DNA of 5,118 nucleotides. Origin: JAWVZH01 sp033722295 (GTDB lineage Bacteria; Bacteroidota; Bacteroidia; Chitinophagales; Saprospiraceae). Made by a program: the position numbers and the translations under genes. The notes beneath the pieces are model-generated. The model was not told where the DNA came from and did no database searches. It saw nothing but the letters and a program-made list of their open reading frames with translations. The stretch is taken from the NCBI GenBank assembly GCA_033722295.1, contig JAWVZH010000181.1:1-5118 (forward strand). The letters are read 5' to 3'. Below, piece after piece: positions 1 through 5,118 of this stretch (position 1 is the first letter of the stretch; each line of letters opens with the position of its first letter).

Positions 1-132
1 ACCCTTTTGCATATTTCGGTTGACCTGCACACGGACACGGAGTGGTGTCTCACCAAAACTATCAGGGAATGGAAGAAAATGAAGCTGCCCGACCTGCATA
101 AGCGACCGGCGGTGTTTGTGATGAAAGGATAG
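1..132 (+). CDS. C-terminal end of an unrecognised protein (5' truncated)
   Basis: Frame 1 is open from the first base to a TAG at 130-132, giving the last 43 residues of a protein that begins outside the window. The visible tail runs from ISVDLHTDTEW, through a basic, probably helical stretch (KTIREWKKMKLP), to a hydrophobic ending RPAVFVMKG. The mixture of a charged helix followed by a short beta-like strand looks like a real folded C-terminus rather than a chance reading frame, and codon use resembles the downstream genes. I do not recognise the family and assign no function. It lies on the same strand as all later genes but is separated from nadA by 435 bp with repeats, so it is unlikely to share a tight operon with them. 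Confidence 0.6.
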   Translation, partial: TLLHISVDLHTDTEWCLTKTIREWKKMKLPDLHKRPAVFVMKG

Positions 133-142
133 GTGGGGAAAC

Positions 143-173
<31 letters not shown>

Positions 174-195
174 TAGTGAGTGATGAAAGAGACAG

Positions 196-272
196 GGCTG
201 TTGGCCGTTGGCTGTTGGCTGCTAGCCACTGGCTGCTGGCTGCTGACTGCTGGCTGTTGGCTGCTGGCTTTT
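196..272. repeat. Tandem heptamer array, GGCTGYT x11 (imperfect)
   Basis: Eleven consecutive 7-bp units fit the consensus GGCTGYT: GGCTGTT, GGCCGTT, GGCTGTT, GGCTGCT, AGCCACT, GGCTGCT, GGCTGCT, GACTGCT, GGCTGTT, GGCTGCT and GGCTTTT. Most differ from the consensus by none or one base. The fifth (AGCCACT, 224-230) is the outlier, and with the next unit it forms a small inverted repeat, AGCC-ACT-GGCT. Read on the minus strand the unit is ARCAGCC. The array has the same period as the ATGATGA array 24 bp upstream but an unrelated sequence. Its mutational divergence suggests it is older than the perfect array. Function is unknown. Confidence 0.9.
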
Positions 273-298
273 AATCTATACCCTACTTTCCGACTGCC

Positions 299-338
299 CG
301 CTTTGCCCTGCGTATCCGCCTGAGGAAAAGGCAAAGTG
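299..338. repeat. Inverted repeat with potential nested hairpin
   Basis: CTTTGCC at 301-307 is perfectly complementary to GGCAAAG at 330-336. In RNA a G-U pair (300/337) and a C-G pair (299/338) extend the stem to nine pairs. The 22-nt loop contains a further GCG/CGC pairing (310-312 with 317-319). There is no following T-run, so it is not a classical intrinsic terminator. It might be structured RNA, a protein-binding palindrome or chance. Confidence 0.4.
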
Positions 339-371
339 AATACACCAATGCACAAACGGTGAAAACCTTAT

Positions 372-441
372 AGTCCCGAATGGACAGCTCACAGCTAAAA
401 ACAAGTGCCTCACCATCATTGAGTCCGAGATGGACGGCTCA
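372..441. repeat. Diverged 20-bp direct repeat, 50-bp offset
   Basis: The 20 bases at 372-391 and at 422-441 match at 16 of 20 positions. Both begin AGTCC and share TGGAC-GCTCA, with one A/G difference inside. The copies are exactly 50 bp apart start to start. They could be remnants of a duplication or paired binding sites. No function is evident. Confidence 0.4.
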
Positions 442-567
442 GTATGAAACCTGTCATATGACTACCTGATCAGCCGCCTGGCTGACCACCTGACCATCCG
501 AAGACCTGAAAACCCGATTACCCGTCCATACACAAACTTTGCCCTCGATTTTAACGTTTATTCAATT

Positions 568-1578
568 ATGATGACAACCGATGTGGCCCTGGCAGAAAAA
601 CAACTGGACGAAAAGGGCTTTTTACCCATTGATGTAGATCCAACACTGGATCTTGAGAACGAAATTAAGCGTCTGAAGAAGGAAAAAAATGCTGTCATCC
701 TGGCACATTATTACCAGGAAGGCGACATTCAGGATATCGCCGATTATATCGGGGATTCTCTGGGCCTGAGCCAGCAAGCGGCCAGGACAGATGCCGATAT
801 TATAGTCTTTGCAGGAGTACACTTCATGGCCGAAACAGCCAAAATGTTGAATCCGGAGAAAAAGGTCCTCCTACCTGACCTCAAAGCCGGTTGCTCCCTC
901 GCCGACTCATGTCCTCCTCATATTTTCCGAAAGTTCAAAGAACGCTATCCCGATCACGTCGTAGTAAGCTATATCAACTGTACTGCAGAACTGAAAACGT
1001 TAACAGATATCTGCTGCACATCGACGAACTCGGTTCATATTATTAATAGCATACCAGAGGACAGGGGCATCATCTTTGCGCCGGACAAGAACCTGGGAGC
1101 CTACCTGAAGAAAGAGACCGGACGCGATATGATATTGTGGAATGGAAGCTGCATGGTGCATGAGATCTTTTCACATGAGAAGATCACGAAACTCCTGGCA
1201 CGTCATCCGGGGGCTGAGCTGATAGCACATCCCGAATGTGAAGCCCACATCCTGGACAAAGCGGATTTCATCGGATCTACTAGCAGTCTTATACGACACT
1301 CCAGGAACTCCGATGCTGATACATTTATAGTAGCGACCGAAGCAGGTATCATGCACGAAATGAAGAAGCAGTCGCCAGATAAGACTTTTATAGCAGCTCC
1401 GCCAAGCAATCAATGTGCTTGTAACGAGTGCCCACATATGAAACGGAATACTTTGGAAAAGCTCTATATCAGCATGGAGTATGAACTTCCTGAGATCCAT
1501 CTTCCCGATTGGATCATAAAAGAGGGCCGCGTCTGTATAGATCGAATGCTCGAAATCTCCAGGAAAGCGGGTCTGTAA
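568..1578 (+). CDS. nadA: Quinolinate synthase NadA
   Basis: NadA is the cytoplasmic [4Fe-4S] enzyme that condenses iminoaspartate with dihydroxyacetone phosphate to give quinolinate, the precursor of NAD. The 336-residue product is full length. Substrate-site motifs typical of the family are present: LAHYYQ (His47), GDSLGLS (Ser64), SYIN (Tyr135, Asn137), HPEC (His221, Glu223) and GSTS (Ser237, Thr238). The three expected cluster ligands are Cys109 (AGCSLAD), Cys195 (NGSCMVH) and Cys288 (ECPHM); the last sits in a CxCxxCP cluster. The start at 568 is followed at once by a second ATG at 571, and either could be used. The in-frame sequence upstream has no canonical start, and there is no Shine-Dalgarno motif, as is usual in Bacteroidota. 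The partner genes nadB and nadC are not in the window, so iminoaspartate supply must be encoded elsewhere. Family assignment is essentially certain. Confidence 0.98.
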   Translation: MMTTDVALAEKQLDEKGFLPIDVDPTLDLENEIKRLKKEKNAVILAHYYQEGDIQDIADYIGDSLGLSQQAARTDADIIVFAGVHFMAETAKMLNPEKKVLLPDLKAGCSLADSCPPHIFRKFKERYPDHVVVSYINCTAELKTLTDICCTSTNSVHIINSIPEDRGIIFAPDKNLGAYLKKETGRDMILWNGSCMVHEIFSHEKITKLLARHPGAELIAHPECEAHILDKADFIGSTSSLIRHSRNSDADTFIVATEAGIMHEMKKQSPDKTFIAAPPSNQCACNECPHMKRNTLEKLYISMEYELPEIHLPDWIIKEGRVCIDRMLEISRKAGL

Positions 1579-1643
1579 GTCTGAAATAATTCTTTACGAT
1601 GCACTTTATAGGACATTCGGTCGTTCATATTTGAGTTGAATTC

Positions 1644-1651
1644 TAACTTTG
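1644..1651 (+). promoter_or_regulatory. Bacteroidota-type -7 promoter box (TAACTTTG)
   Basis: TAACTTTG matches the Bacteroidota primary sigma -7 consensus TAnnTTTG perfectly. It lies in the 82-bp gap between nadA and the DUF6089 gene, with nine bases between it and the ATG at 1661. I see no TTTG at the expected spacing for the -33 element; a TTTG at 1630-1633 is only 10 bp upstream, which is too close. If functional, transcription would begin only a few bases before the ATG, giving a very short leader. Confidence 0.5.
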
Positions 1652-1660
1652 CGGCCTTAT

Positions 1661-2500
1661 ATGACAAAACACCTATTAATAAGATTACTGGCTCTGCCGC
1701 TGACACTCGTTGTTTTACTTCCCGCACATGGGCAGCGTGGATGGGAGGTCGGTGGATCATTGGGGGTTTCGTATTACTTCGGTGATCTGAATACCTCCTA
1801 TAGTCTGAACAAGCCAGGACCGGCCGCTTCTCTTAACGCCAGGTTCAACTTCAATACACGCACGAGCGTCAGCTTTAATGGTAGTTATGCCTACATCTAT
1901 GCTGATGATGCGGATTCAAAGAACGATTACGAGCGCACGAGAAACCTCAGTTTTGCCTCTCACCTGGCAGATCTTGCGGCAACACTGGAATTCAATTTTT
2001 TACCCTATAGACATGGTTCCTATAATGAGTCCTTTACACCTTATGTACTGACAGGGTTTTCAGTCTTTCACTTCAATCCAAGAGCTCAACTTAATGATGA
2101 GTGGTTCAACTTAAGAGATTTTGGAACTGAAGGTCAACAGCCGGGCAACGAGTACTTTCTTGTTTCCGGATCATGGGTTTTCGGTGGTGGTTTTAAAATG
2201 GATCTCAACCGTGTCTGGAGTATCAATATCGAGATCAACAGTCATCAGGTTTTTACCGATTATCTCGATGATGTGAGCACGACATATCCAGATAAAACCA
2301 CGTTGCGCAATCGTCGAGGTATGACTGCTGTCTTATTGAGTGACCGCTCAATCGAAAATGATCAGTTCCCCGAATTGGGCCAGGAAGGAAAGCAACGAGG
2401 AGATAGCAAAGACAATGACAGTTTCAATATCTTCAAAGTCAGCCTGATGTATTACTTCGGTAAGGTCAGGTGTCCTGCCATATCTCAACCACTATGGTAG
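1661..2500 (+). CDS. DUF6089 family outer-membrane beta-barrel protein
   Basis: This encodes a 279-residue predicted outer-membrane protein. The N-terminus is a signal peptide: basic MTKH, a Leu-rich core, and likely cleavage after Ala-His-Gly24, before Gln25. The mature part begins WEVGGSLGVSYYFGDLN and continues with alternating, aromatic-rich strands as expected of a small beta-barrel. Features that I recognise from DUF6089 proteins are TDYLDDVSTTY (199-209), LSDRSIE (226-232), QRG followed by an Asp/Asn-rich stretch (about 245-255) and the final strand YYFGKVRCP (264-272). The biochemical role of the family is not known to me; members often lie near envelope-assembly genes such as uppS and bamA, which are absent here. 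I chose the ATG at 1661 over an in-frame TTG at 1649, because that TTG is part of the -7 box and would add residues before the signal peptide. The 3' end overlaps yjbQ by 7 bp. Confidence 0.9.
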   Translation: MTKHLLIRLLALPLTLVVLLPAHGQRGWEVGGSLGVSYYFGDLNTSYSLNKPGPAASLNARFNFNTRTSVSFNGSYAYIYADDADSKNDYERTRNLSFASHLADLAATLEFNFLPYRHGSYNESFTPYVLTGFSVFHFNPRAQLNDEWFNLRDFGTEGQQPGNEYFLVSGSWVFGGGFKMDLNRVWSINIEINSHQVFTDYLDDVSTTYPDKTTLRNRRGMTAVLLSDRSIENDQFPELGQEGKQRGDSKDNDSFNIFKVSLMYYFGKVRCPAISQPLW

Positions 2501-2904
2501 ATCATTATCAATTTTCCTTGCCACGGATGAGCAGAGGCATTCATCTGATCACCTCTCACATTCATCAACATCTTCCTGAATTGCCGGCATCAGGACTGTT
2601 GAACATCTTTATTCAACATACATCAGCGGGGATATGTATCAATGAAAATGCCGATCCTGACGTAAGACTGGATTTTGAGAAGTTCATGGATAAAATAGTG
2701 CCGGAGAACATGCCATTTGTCATCCACACCGCGGAAGGCCCTGACGATATGCCAGCTCATGTAAAGGCTTCGATGGTTGGCACCTCGGTGACCATTCCCA
2801 TTATCGATGGCCGCCTGGCCCTGGGCACATGGCAGGGTATTTACTTATGCGAATTTCGCGATGCACCCAGGTCCAGAAAAATAATATTGAGCATCTACGC
2901 CTAA
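2494..2904 (+). CDS. yjbQ: YjbQ/UPF0047 family protein (putative thiamine-phosphate synthase-like)
   Basis: The 136-residue product is a full-length member of the small, very widespread YjbQ/UPF0047 family (E. coli YjbQ is about this length). Near-invariant blocks are present: RGIHLIT (14-20), QHTSA (41-45), NENADP (50-55), EGPDDMPAHVKAS (81-93) and GRLALGTWQGIYLCE (106-120). E. coli YjbQ has been reported to have weak secondary thiamine-phosphate synthase activity, but the physiological role of the family is unsettled, so the enzyme name is provisional. The ATG at 2494 is preferred over an upstream in-frame GTG at 2470: it places the start where E. coli YjbQ begins, whereas the GTG would add eight residues unlike the family and lengthen the overlap. 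The ATG lies inside the last codons of the DUF6089 gene, whose stop is at 2498-2500, suggesting translational coupling. No thiamine genes are nearby and no TPP riboswitch is seen. Confidence 0.95.
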   Translation: MVDHYQFSLPRMSRGIHLITSHIHQHLPELPASGLLNIFIQHTSAGICINENADPDVRLDFEKFMDKIVPENMPFVIHTAEGPDDMPAHVKASMVGTSVTIPIIDGRLALGTWQGIYLCEFRDAPRSRKIILSIYA

Positions 2905-2939
2905 CGCTCCGGTATAACACTATCTTCATACTACATTAG

Positions 2940-3566
2940 ATGATCTTACTGGAAGGCATACTACTGGGTTTGATACCAGCCTTCATGGCAGGCCCATTGA
3001 CCATCGCACTAATGTACACAGCCATCGAAAAAAGCACACCGGCAGGCCTGTCCGTCGGGCTCGGTATCTGGGTAAGCGATATCATCTATATCCTTGCAGT
3101 TTATTTCGGATTTAATTACCTGATGAAACTATCAGGGATCAGCTCCTTTAACTGGAGCCTGGGAGGGATCGGGAGTGCTATCCTGATCGCTATTGGTATT
3201 GGTATTTTATTAAAAAAGCAAAACTTTGAAGAGGTAAGGTCGAACAGGGTTAAAACCCGTGATCTTCTTCAGGCTTTCTGGAAGGGATTTGCGATCAACA
3301 CCTTCAACCCGGTAGCAGTCATATTCTGGACCTCCGTCATGGGCGCCATAATAATCGAAAGAAATTGGGGACCGCATGAAGCTACTCTTTTCTTCTCCGG
3401 CACTATGATATCGGTAATCGGTTCAGATTTTTTAAAAGTCATTCTAGCCAAATGGCTAACCAAATGGTTGACGCCAAAACGTTGGCAGGCGGTCAGCAAG
3501 ATCTCCGGCTATCTCTTTATCATTTTTGGCATAATGATACTGGTAAGGGTAGCGATGGGGGTCTAA
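2940..3566 (+). CDS. LysE/RhtB family translocator (small-solute exporter)
   Basis: This is an inner-membrane protein of 208 residues, the usual size for the LysE/RhtB exporter superfamily. Hydrophobic segments lie at about 1-24, 36-62, 73-91, 110-139, 147-170 and 186-207, giving roughly six helices. The family's N-terminal Pro-Gly-Pro motif appears here as Ala-Gly-Pro (17-19), followed by the Gly-rich second helix (GLSVGLGIWVSD, 36-47). The conserved NPxxxxFW-type motif at the start of the fourth segment is seen as NTFNPVAVIFW (120-130). A charged loop (92-108) separates the two halves. Characterised relatives export amino acids or other small solutes; the substrate here cannot be told from sequence. 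The ATG is the first one after the yjbQ stop, 35 bp away, with no Shine-Dalgarno motif. The spacing suggests membership in the same transcript. Confidence 0.88.
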   Translation: MILLEGILLGLIPAFMAGPLTIALMYTAIEKSTPAGLSVGLGIWVSDIIYILAVYFGFNYLMKLSGISSFNWSLGGIGSAILIAIGIGILLKKQNFEEVRSNRVKTRDLLQAFWKGFAINTFNPVAVIFWTSVMGAIIIERNWGPHEATLFFSGTMISVIGSDFLKVILAKWLTKWLTPKRWQAVSKISGYLFIIFGIMILVRVAMGV

Positions 3567-3605
3567 GAATCAGGGTAGTAACAAGACGACCCTTATCTTA
3601 GAGGA

Positions 3606-4247
3606 ATGATACGCAATCCACATTCTTTTGAAGCCATCGTCCAGTATTGTGAACAGATGTCTTCTGATGTTCCTGATTATTTGAACGAGCTGGAACGAGA
3701 GACCTATTTGAAAATGCTTTCACCACAAATGATCAGCGGGGCCCACCTTGGCCAGTTCCTCTACTGCATCACACTATTGACCCAACCAAAAACGGTTGTT
3801 GAAATAGGTACTTTCACAGGATATGCGACACTATGTTTCTGGAGGGGAATGACGAATGGTACTGTCCATACCTATGAGATCAATCCGGAAACACGCTGGC
3901 TCTTTGACAAATACGTTGATATTGCCGGGGCGCGTGATTCCATAGAATATCATCTCAAGGATGCTCTGGATGAGGAGGTTCAACTGCCCGGGGAGATCGA
4001 CCTGTCCTGGATAGATGCTGATAAAAGGAAAAATCTGGATTTCTTTGAAAAGATCCTCAAGAATACAAGACAGGGAGGTTTGATCATGATAGACAATACC
4101 CTCTGGAGTGGAAAGGTCCTCGAGGAAGATACGGATGCAGTTACTGATTCAATAAAGGAGATGAACAAGGTTTTGAAAAAAGATGAACGTGTGGAAACCG
4201 TTATGCTTCCTGTTCGTGACGGTGTGACCATGGCGATCAAAAAATGA
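3606..4247 (+). CDS. Cation-dependent O-methyltransferase (CCoAOMT/COMT-like)
   Basis: The 213-residue product belongs to the Methyltransf_3 family (caffeoyl-CoA / catechol O-methyltransferase type), cytoplasmic, transferring methyl from SAM to a hydroxyl, often on a catechol-like substrate. SAM motif I is VVEIGTFTGY (64-73), and Glu91 in TYEIN is the likely ribose-binding acid. The metal triad is intact: Asp137 (WIDADK), Asp163 and Asn164 (MIDNTLW). The 26-residue spacing matches plant CCoAOMT (Asp163, Asp189, Asn190). The WSGKV motif after the triad is typical of bacterial members. The length is normal. The start is the first ATG, preceded directly by purine-rich AGAGGA, which is too close for a standard Shine-Dalgarno. 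The gene ends in an ATGA overlap with the next gene. The substrate is unknown; no catechol or siderophore pathway genes are visible. Confidence 0.95.
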   Translation: MIRNPHSFEAIVQYCEQMSSDVPDYLNELERETYLKMLSPQMISGAHLGQFLYCITLLTQPKTVVEIGTFTGYATLCFWRGMTNGTVHTYEINPETRWLFDKYVDIAGARDSIEYHLKDALDEEVQLPGEIDLSWIDADKRKNLDFFEKILKNTRQGGLIMIDNTLWSGKVLEEDTDAVTDSIKEMNKVLKKDERVETVMLPVRDGVTMAIKK

Positions 4248-5095
4248 AGCTCTGCAATTCTGAAAATATAGATAGATCAGCATGGGATGCCTGCATCAAG
4301 CAAGCCATCAATGGAAAACCTTACGCTTTAAGCGGCTGGCTTGATGCCGTCTGTTCAAGTTGGCATGGAATCATCATTGGGGACTATGAAGCCGTTATGC
4401 CTGTTCCCGTCAGGCAATTTTTATGGATGAAAAAAGTCGTACAACCTCCGTTCACCCAACAACTCGGTTTGTTTTTCCAGGATCCGCTACAAGCCCGTCA
4501 ATTGCCTGAGGCCATTGACCTTGTGCAAAAGAATTGGTCAAAGGGTTACATGCAGATGAATGATATGAATGCCCCTCCAGAGGCACGTCTTCATTCGAAC
4601 AGAAAAAACTACAAGTTGAATTTTGACCTTCATGAACTATCAGATTGCTCATCATCTCATCGACGTAATATTAAAAAGGCGATCAAGGCAGGCGTACAAC
4701 TCTCAGTGACCAATGGTACCTCATTTATTCAGGAATTCTCTCAATATAACCCTGCTTATAACTCGGATATCAGAAAACATAGAAGAGCACTCGATCACCT
4801 GGTCAGATTCACTGAAAACACAGGGATCGGCAAAGCCGTTGTAGCGACAGTCGCCGGACAAATGGTAGCTGGTGTTTATTTTAGTTTCTTTCAGGGTACT
4901 GCTTATTATTTGCTGCCCTATACTACTCCAGCCGGACGAGACATTGGTGCCATGCATTACCTCATTGTAAATCTCCGCGATATCATTGATGACATCCTTT
5001 ACCTGGACTTTGAAGGATCAGAGATTCCGGGGGTAGAGACTTTTATTCTCGGATTCAATGCCATGTTGCATCCATATCCAGCGATTAAATGGTGA
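4244..5095 (+). CDS. FemAB/GNAT-like acyltransferase family protein
   Basis: This encodes a 283-residue soluble protein with the two-part layout of FemAB/BioF2-like GNAT proteins in Bacteroidota. The N-terminal half includes PYALSGWLDAV (26-36) and a PPFTQQLGLF block (68-77). At the middle lies the positively charged helix motif SSSHRRNIKKAIKAG (136-150), reminiscent of the FemAB-type Arg-Asn-x-Lys/Arg-Lys-Ala signature. The C-terminal GNAT-like half runs through AVVATVAGQMVAGVYFSFFQG, YYLLPYTTPAGRDIGAMHYL and the closing DFEGSEIPGVETFILGFNA (255-273). FemAB relatives add amino acids to peptidoglycan from aminoacyl-tRNA; others acylate small molecules. Neither substrate can be assigned here. 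The start codon overlaps the methyltransferase stop by 4 bp (ATGA), so translation is probably coupled. The protein ends soon after the last conserved block (HPYPAIKW), perhaps slightly shorter than some relatives. Confidence 0.75.
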   Translation: MKLCNSENIDRSAWDACIKQAINGKPYALSGWLDAVCSSWHGIIIGDYEAVMPVPVRQFLWMKKVVQPPFTQQLGLFFQDPLQARQLPEAIDLVQKNWSKGYMQMNDMNAPPEARLHSNRKNYKLNFDLHELSDCSSSHRRNIKKAIKAGVQLSVTNGTSFIQEFSQYNPAYNSDIRKHRRALDHLVRFTENTGIGKAVVATVAGQMVAGVYFSFFQGTAYYLLPYTTPAGRDIGAMHYLIVNLRDIIDDILYLDFEGSEIPGVETFILGFNAMLHPYPAIKW

Positions 5096-5105
5096 GTGGT
5101 CCGAC

Positions 5106-5118
5106 ATGAGTAACTTTG
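5106..5118 (+). other. Possible start of next gene, or a -7 promoter box, at the window edge
   Basis: The window ends ATGAGTAACTTTG. It can be read as a start codon followed by Ser-Asn-Phe, 10 bp after the preceding stop, which would continue the tight packing. Alternatively TAACTTTG at 5111-5118 is a perfect TAnnTTTG -7 box, identical to the one at 1644-1651. No -33 TTTG is visible at the right spacing. The sequence stops too early to decide. Confidence 0.3.

Noticed and set aside
196..272. CRISPR-like repeat array
   Set aside because: The units are 7 bp and contiguous with no spacers, and no cas genes are nearby.
534..541. AAACTTTG as the nadA promoter
   Set aside because: It misses the first base of TAnnTTTG, has no -33 element, and the same octamer occurs inside the LysE coding region (near 3221), so it is weak evidence.
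1171..1500. Minus-strand 109-residue reading frame inside nadA, and other antisense frames (622-822, 1464-1760, 3269-3499, 3980-4240, 4452-4655, 4721-4957)
   Set aside because: All lie opposite well-supported genes and show no recognisable domain; they are shadows of the coding strand.
1649..1660. TTG start for the DUF6089 protein
   Set aside because: It would overlap the -7 box and place extra residues before a well-formed signal peptide; the ATG at 1661 fits better.
2470..2493. GTG start for the YjbQ protein
   Set aside because: The extra eight residues do not match the family, whose N-terminus aligns with the ATG at 2494.
3572..3593. Possible terminator hairpin between the LysE and methyltransferase genes (AGGGT/ACCCT)
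   Set aside because: The stem has only five pairs with a 12-nt loop and no T-run, so it is too weak to call.

Overview
The window looks like a chromosomal segment from a member of the Bacteroidota, probably a Chitinophaga/Saprospira/Cytophaga-type lineage. Three things point there. The outer-membrane protein at 1661-2500 is of the DUF6089 type, a family typical of that phylum. Most starts have AT-rich upstream sequence with no Shine-Dalgarno motif. A perfect Bacteroidota-type -7 box (TAnnTTTG) sits just before the DUF6089 gene. The intergenic heptamer repeats near the left end are also of a kind I associate with these genomes. Nothing indicates a phage, plasmid or insertion sequence.

Layout: all recognisable genes are on the + strand. 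The last 43 codons of an unrecognised gene occupy 1-132. A gene-free stretch follows at 133-567. It holds two adjacent 7-bp tandem arrays (ATGATGA x4 and GGCTGYT x11), a potential hairpin at 299-338 and a diverged 20-bp direct repeat. From 568 the genes are tightly packed: nadA (quinolinate synthase), a DUF6089 outer-membrane beta-barrel protein, a YjbQ/UPF0047 protein, a LysE/RhtB-type exporter, a cation-dependent O-methyltransferase, and a FemAB/GNAT-like acyltransferase. The window ends 23 bp after that last gene, at a sequence that could be the next start codon or another -7 box.

How the genes relate: nadA supplies quinolinate for NAD synthesis and is separated from the next gene by 82 bp containing a promoter-like box, so it is probably its own unit, perhaps with read-through. 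From 1661 on, two gene pairs overlap (DUF6089/yjbQ by 7 bp, methyltransferase/FemAB-like by 4 bp) and the other two gaps are 35 and 39 bp, so co-transcription of five genes is likely. They do not form a pathway I can name: an envelope protein, a small conserved protein with reported weak thiamine-phosphate synthase activity, a small-solute exporter, a small-molecule methyltransferase and an acyltransferase-like protein. This may be housekeeping packing rather than a dedicated system. I do not see convincing evidence of a new defence, mobile or biosynthetic system; the heptamer arrays are the most unexplained element.
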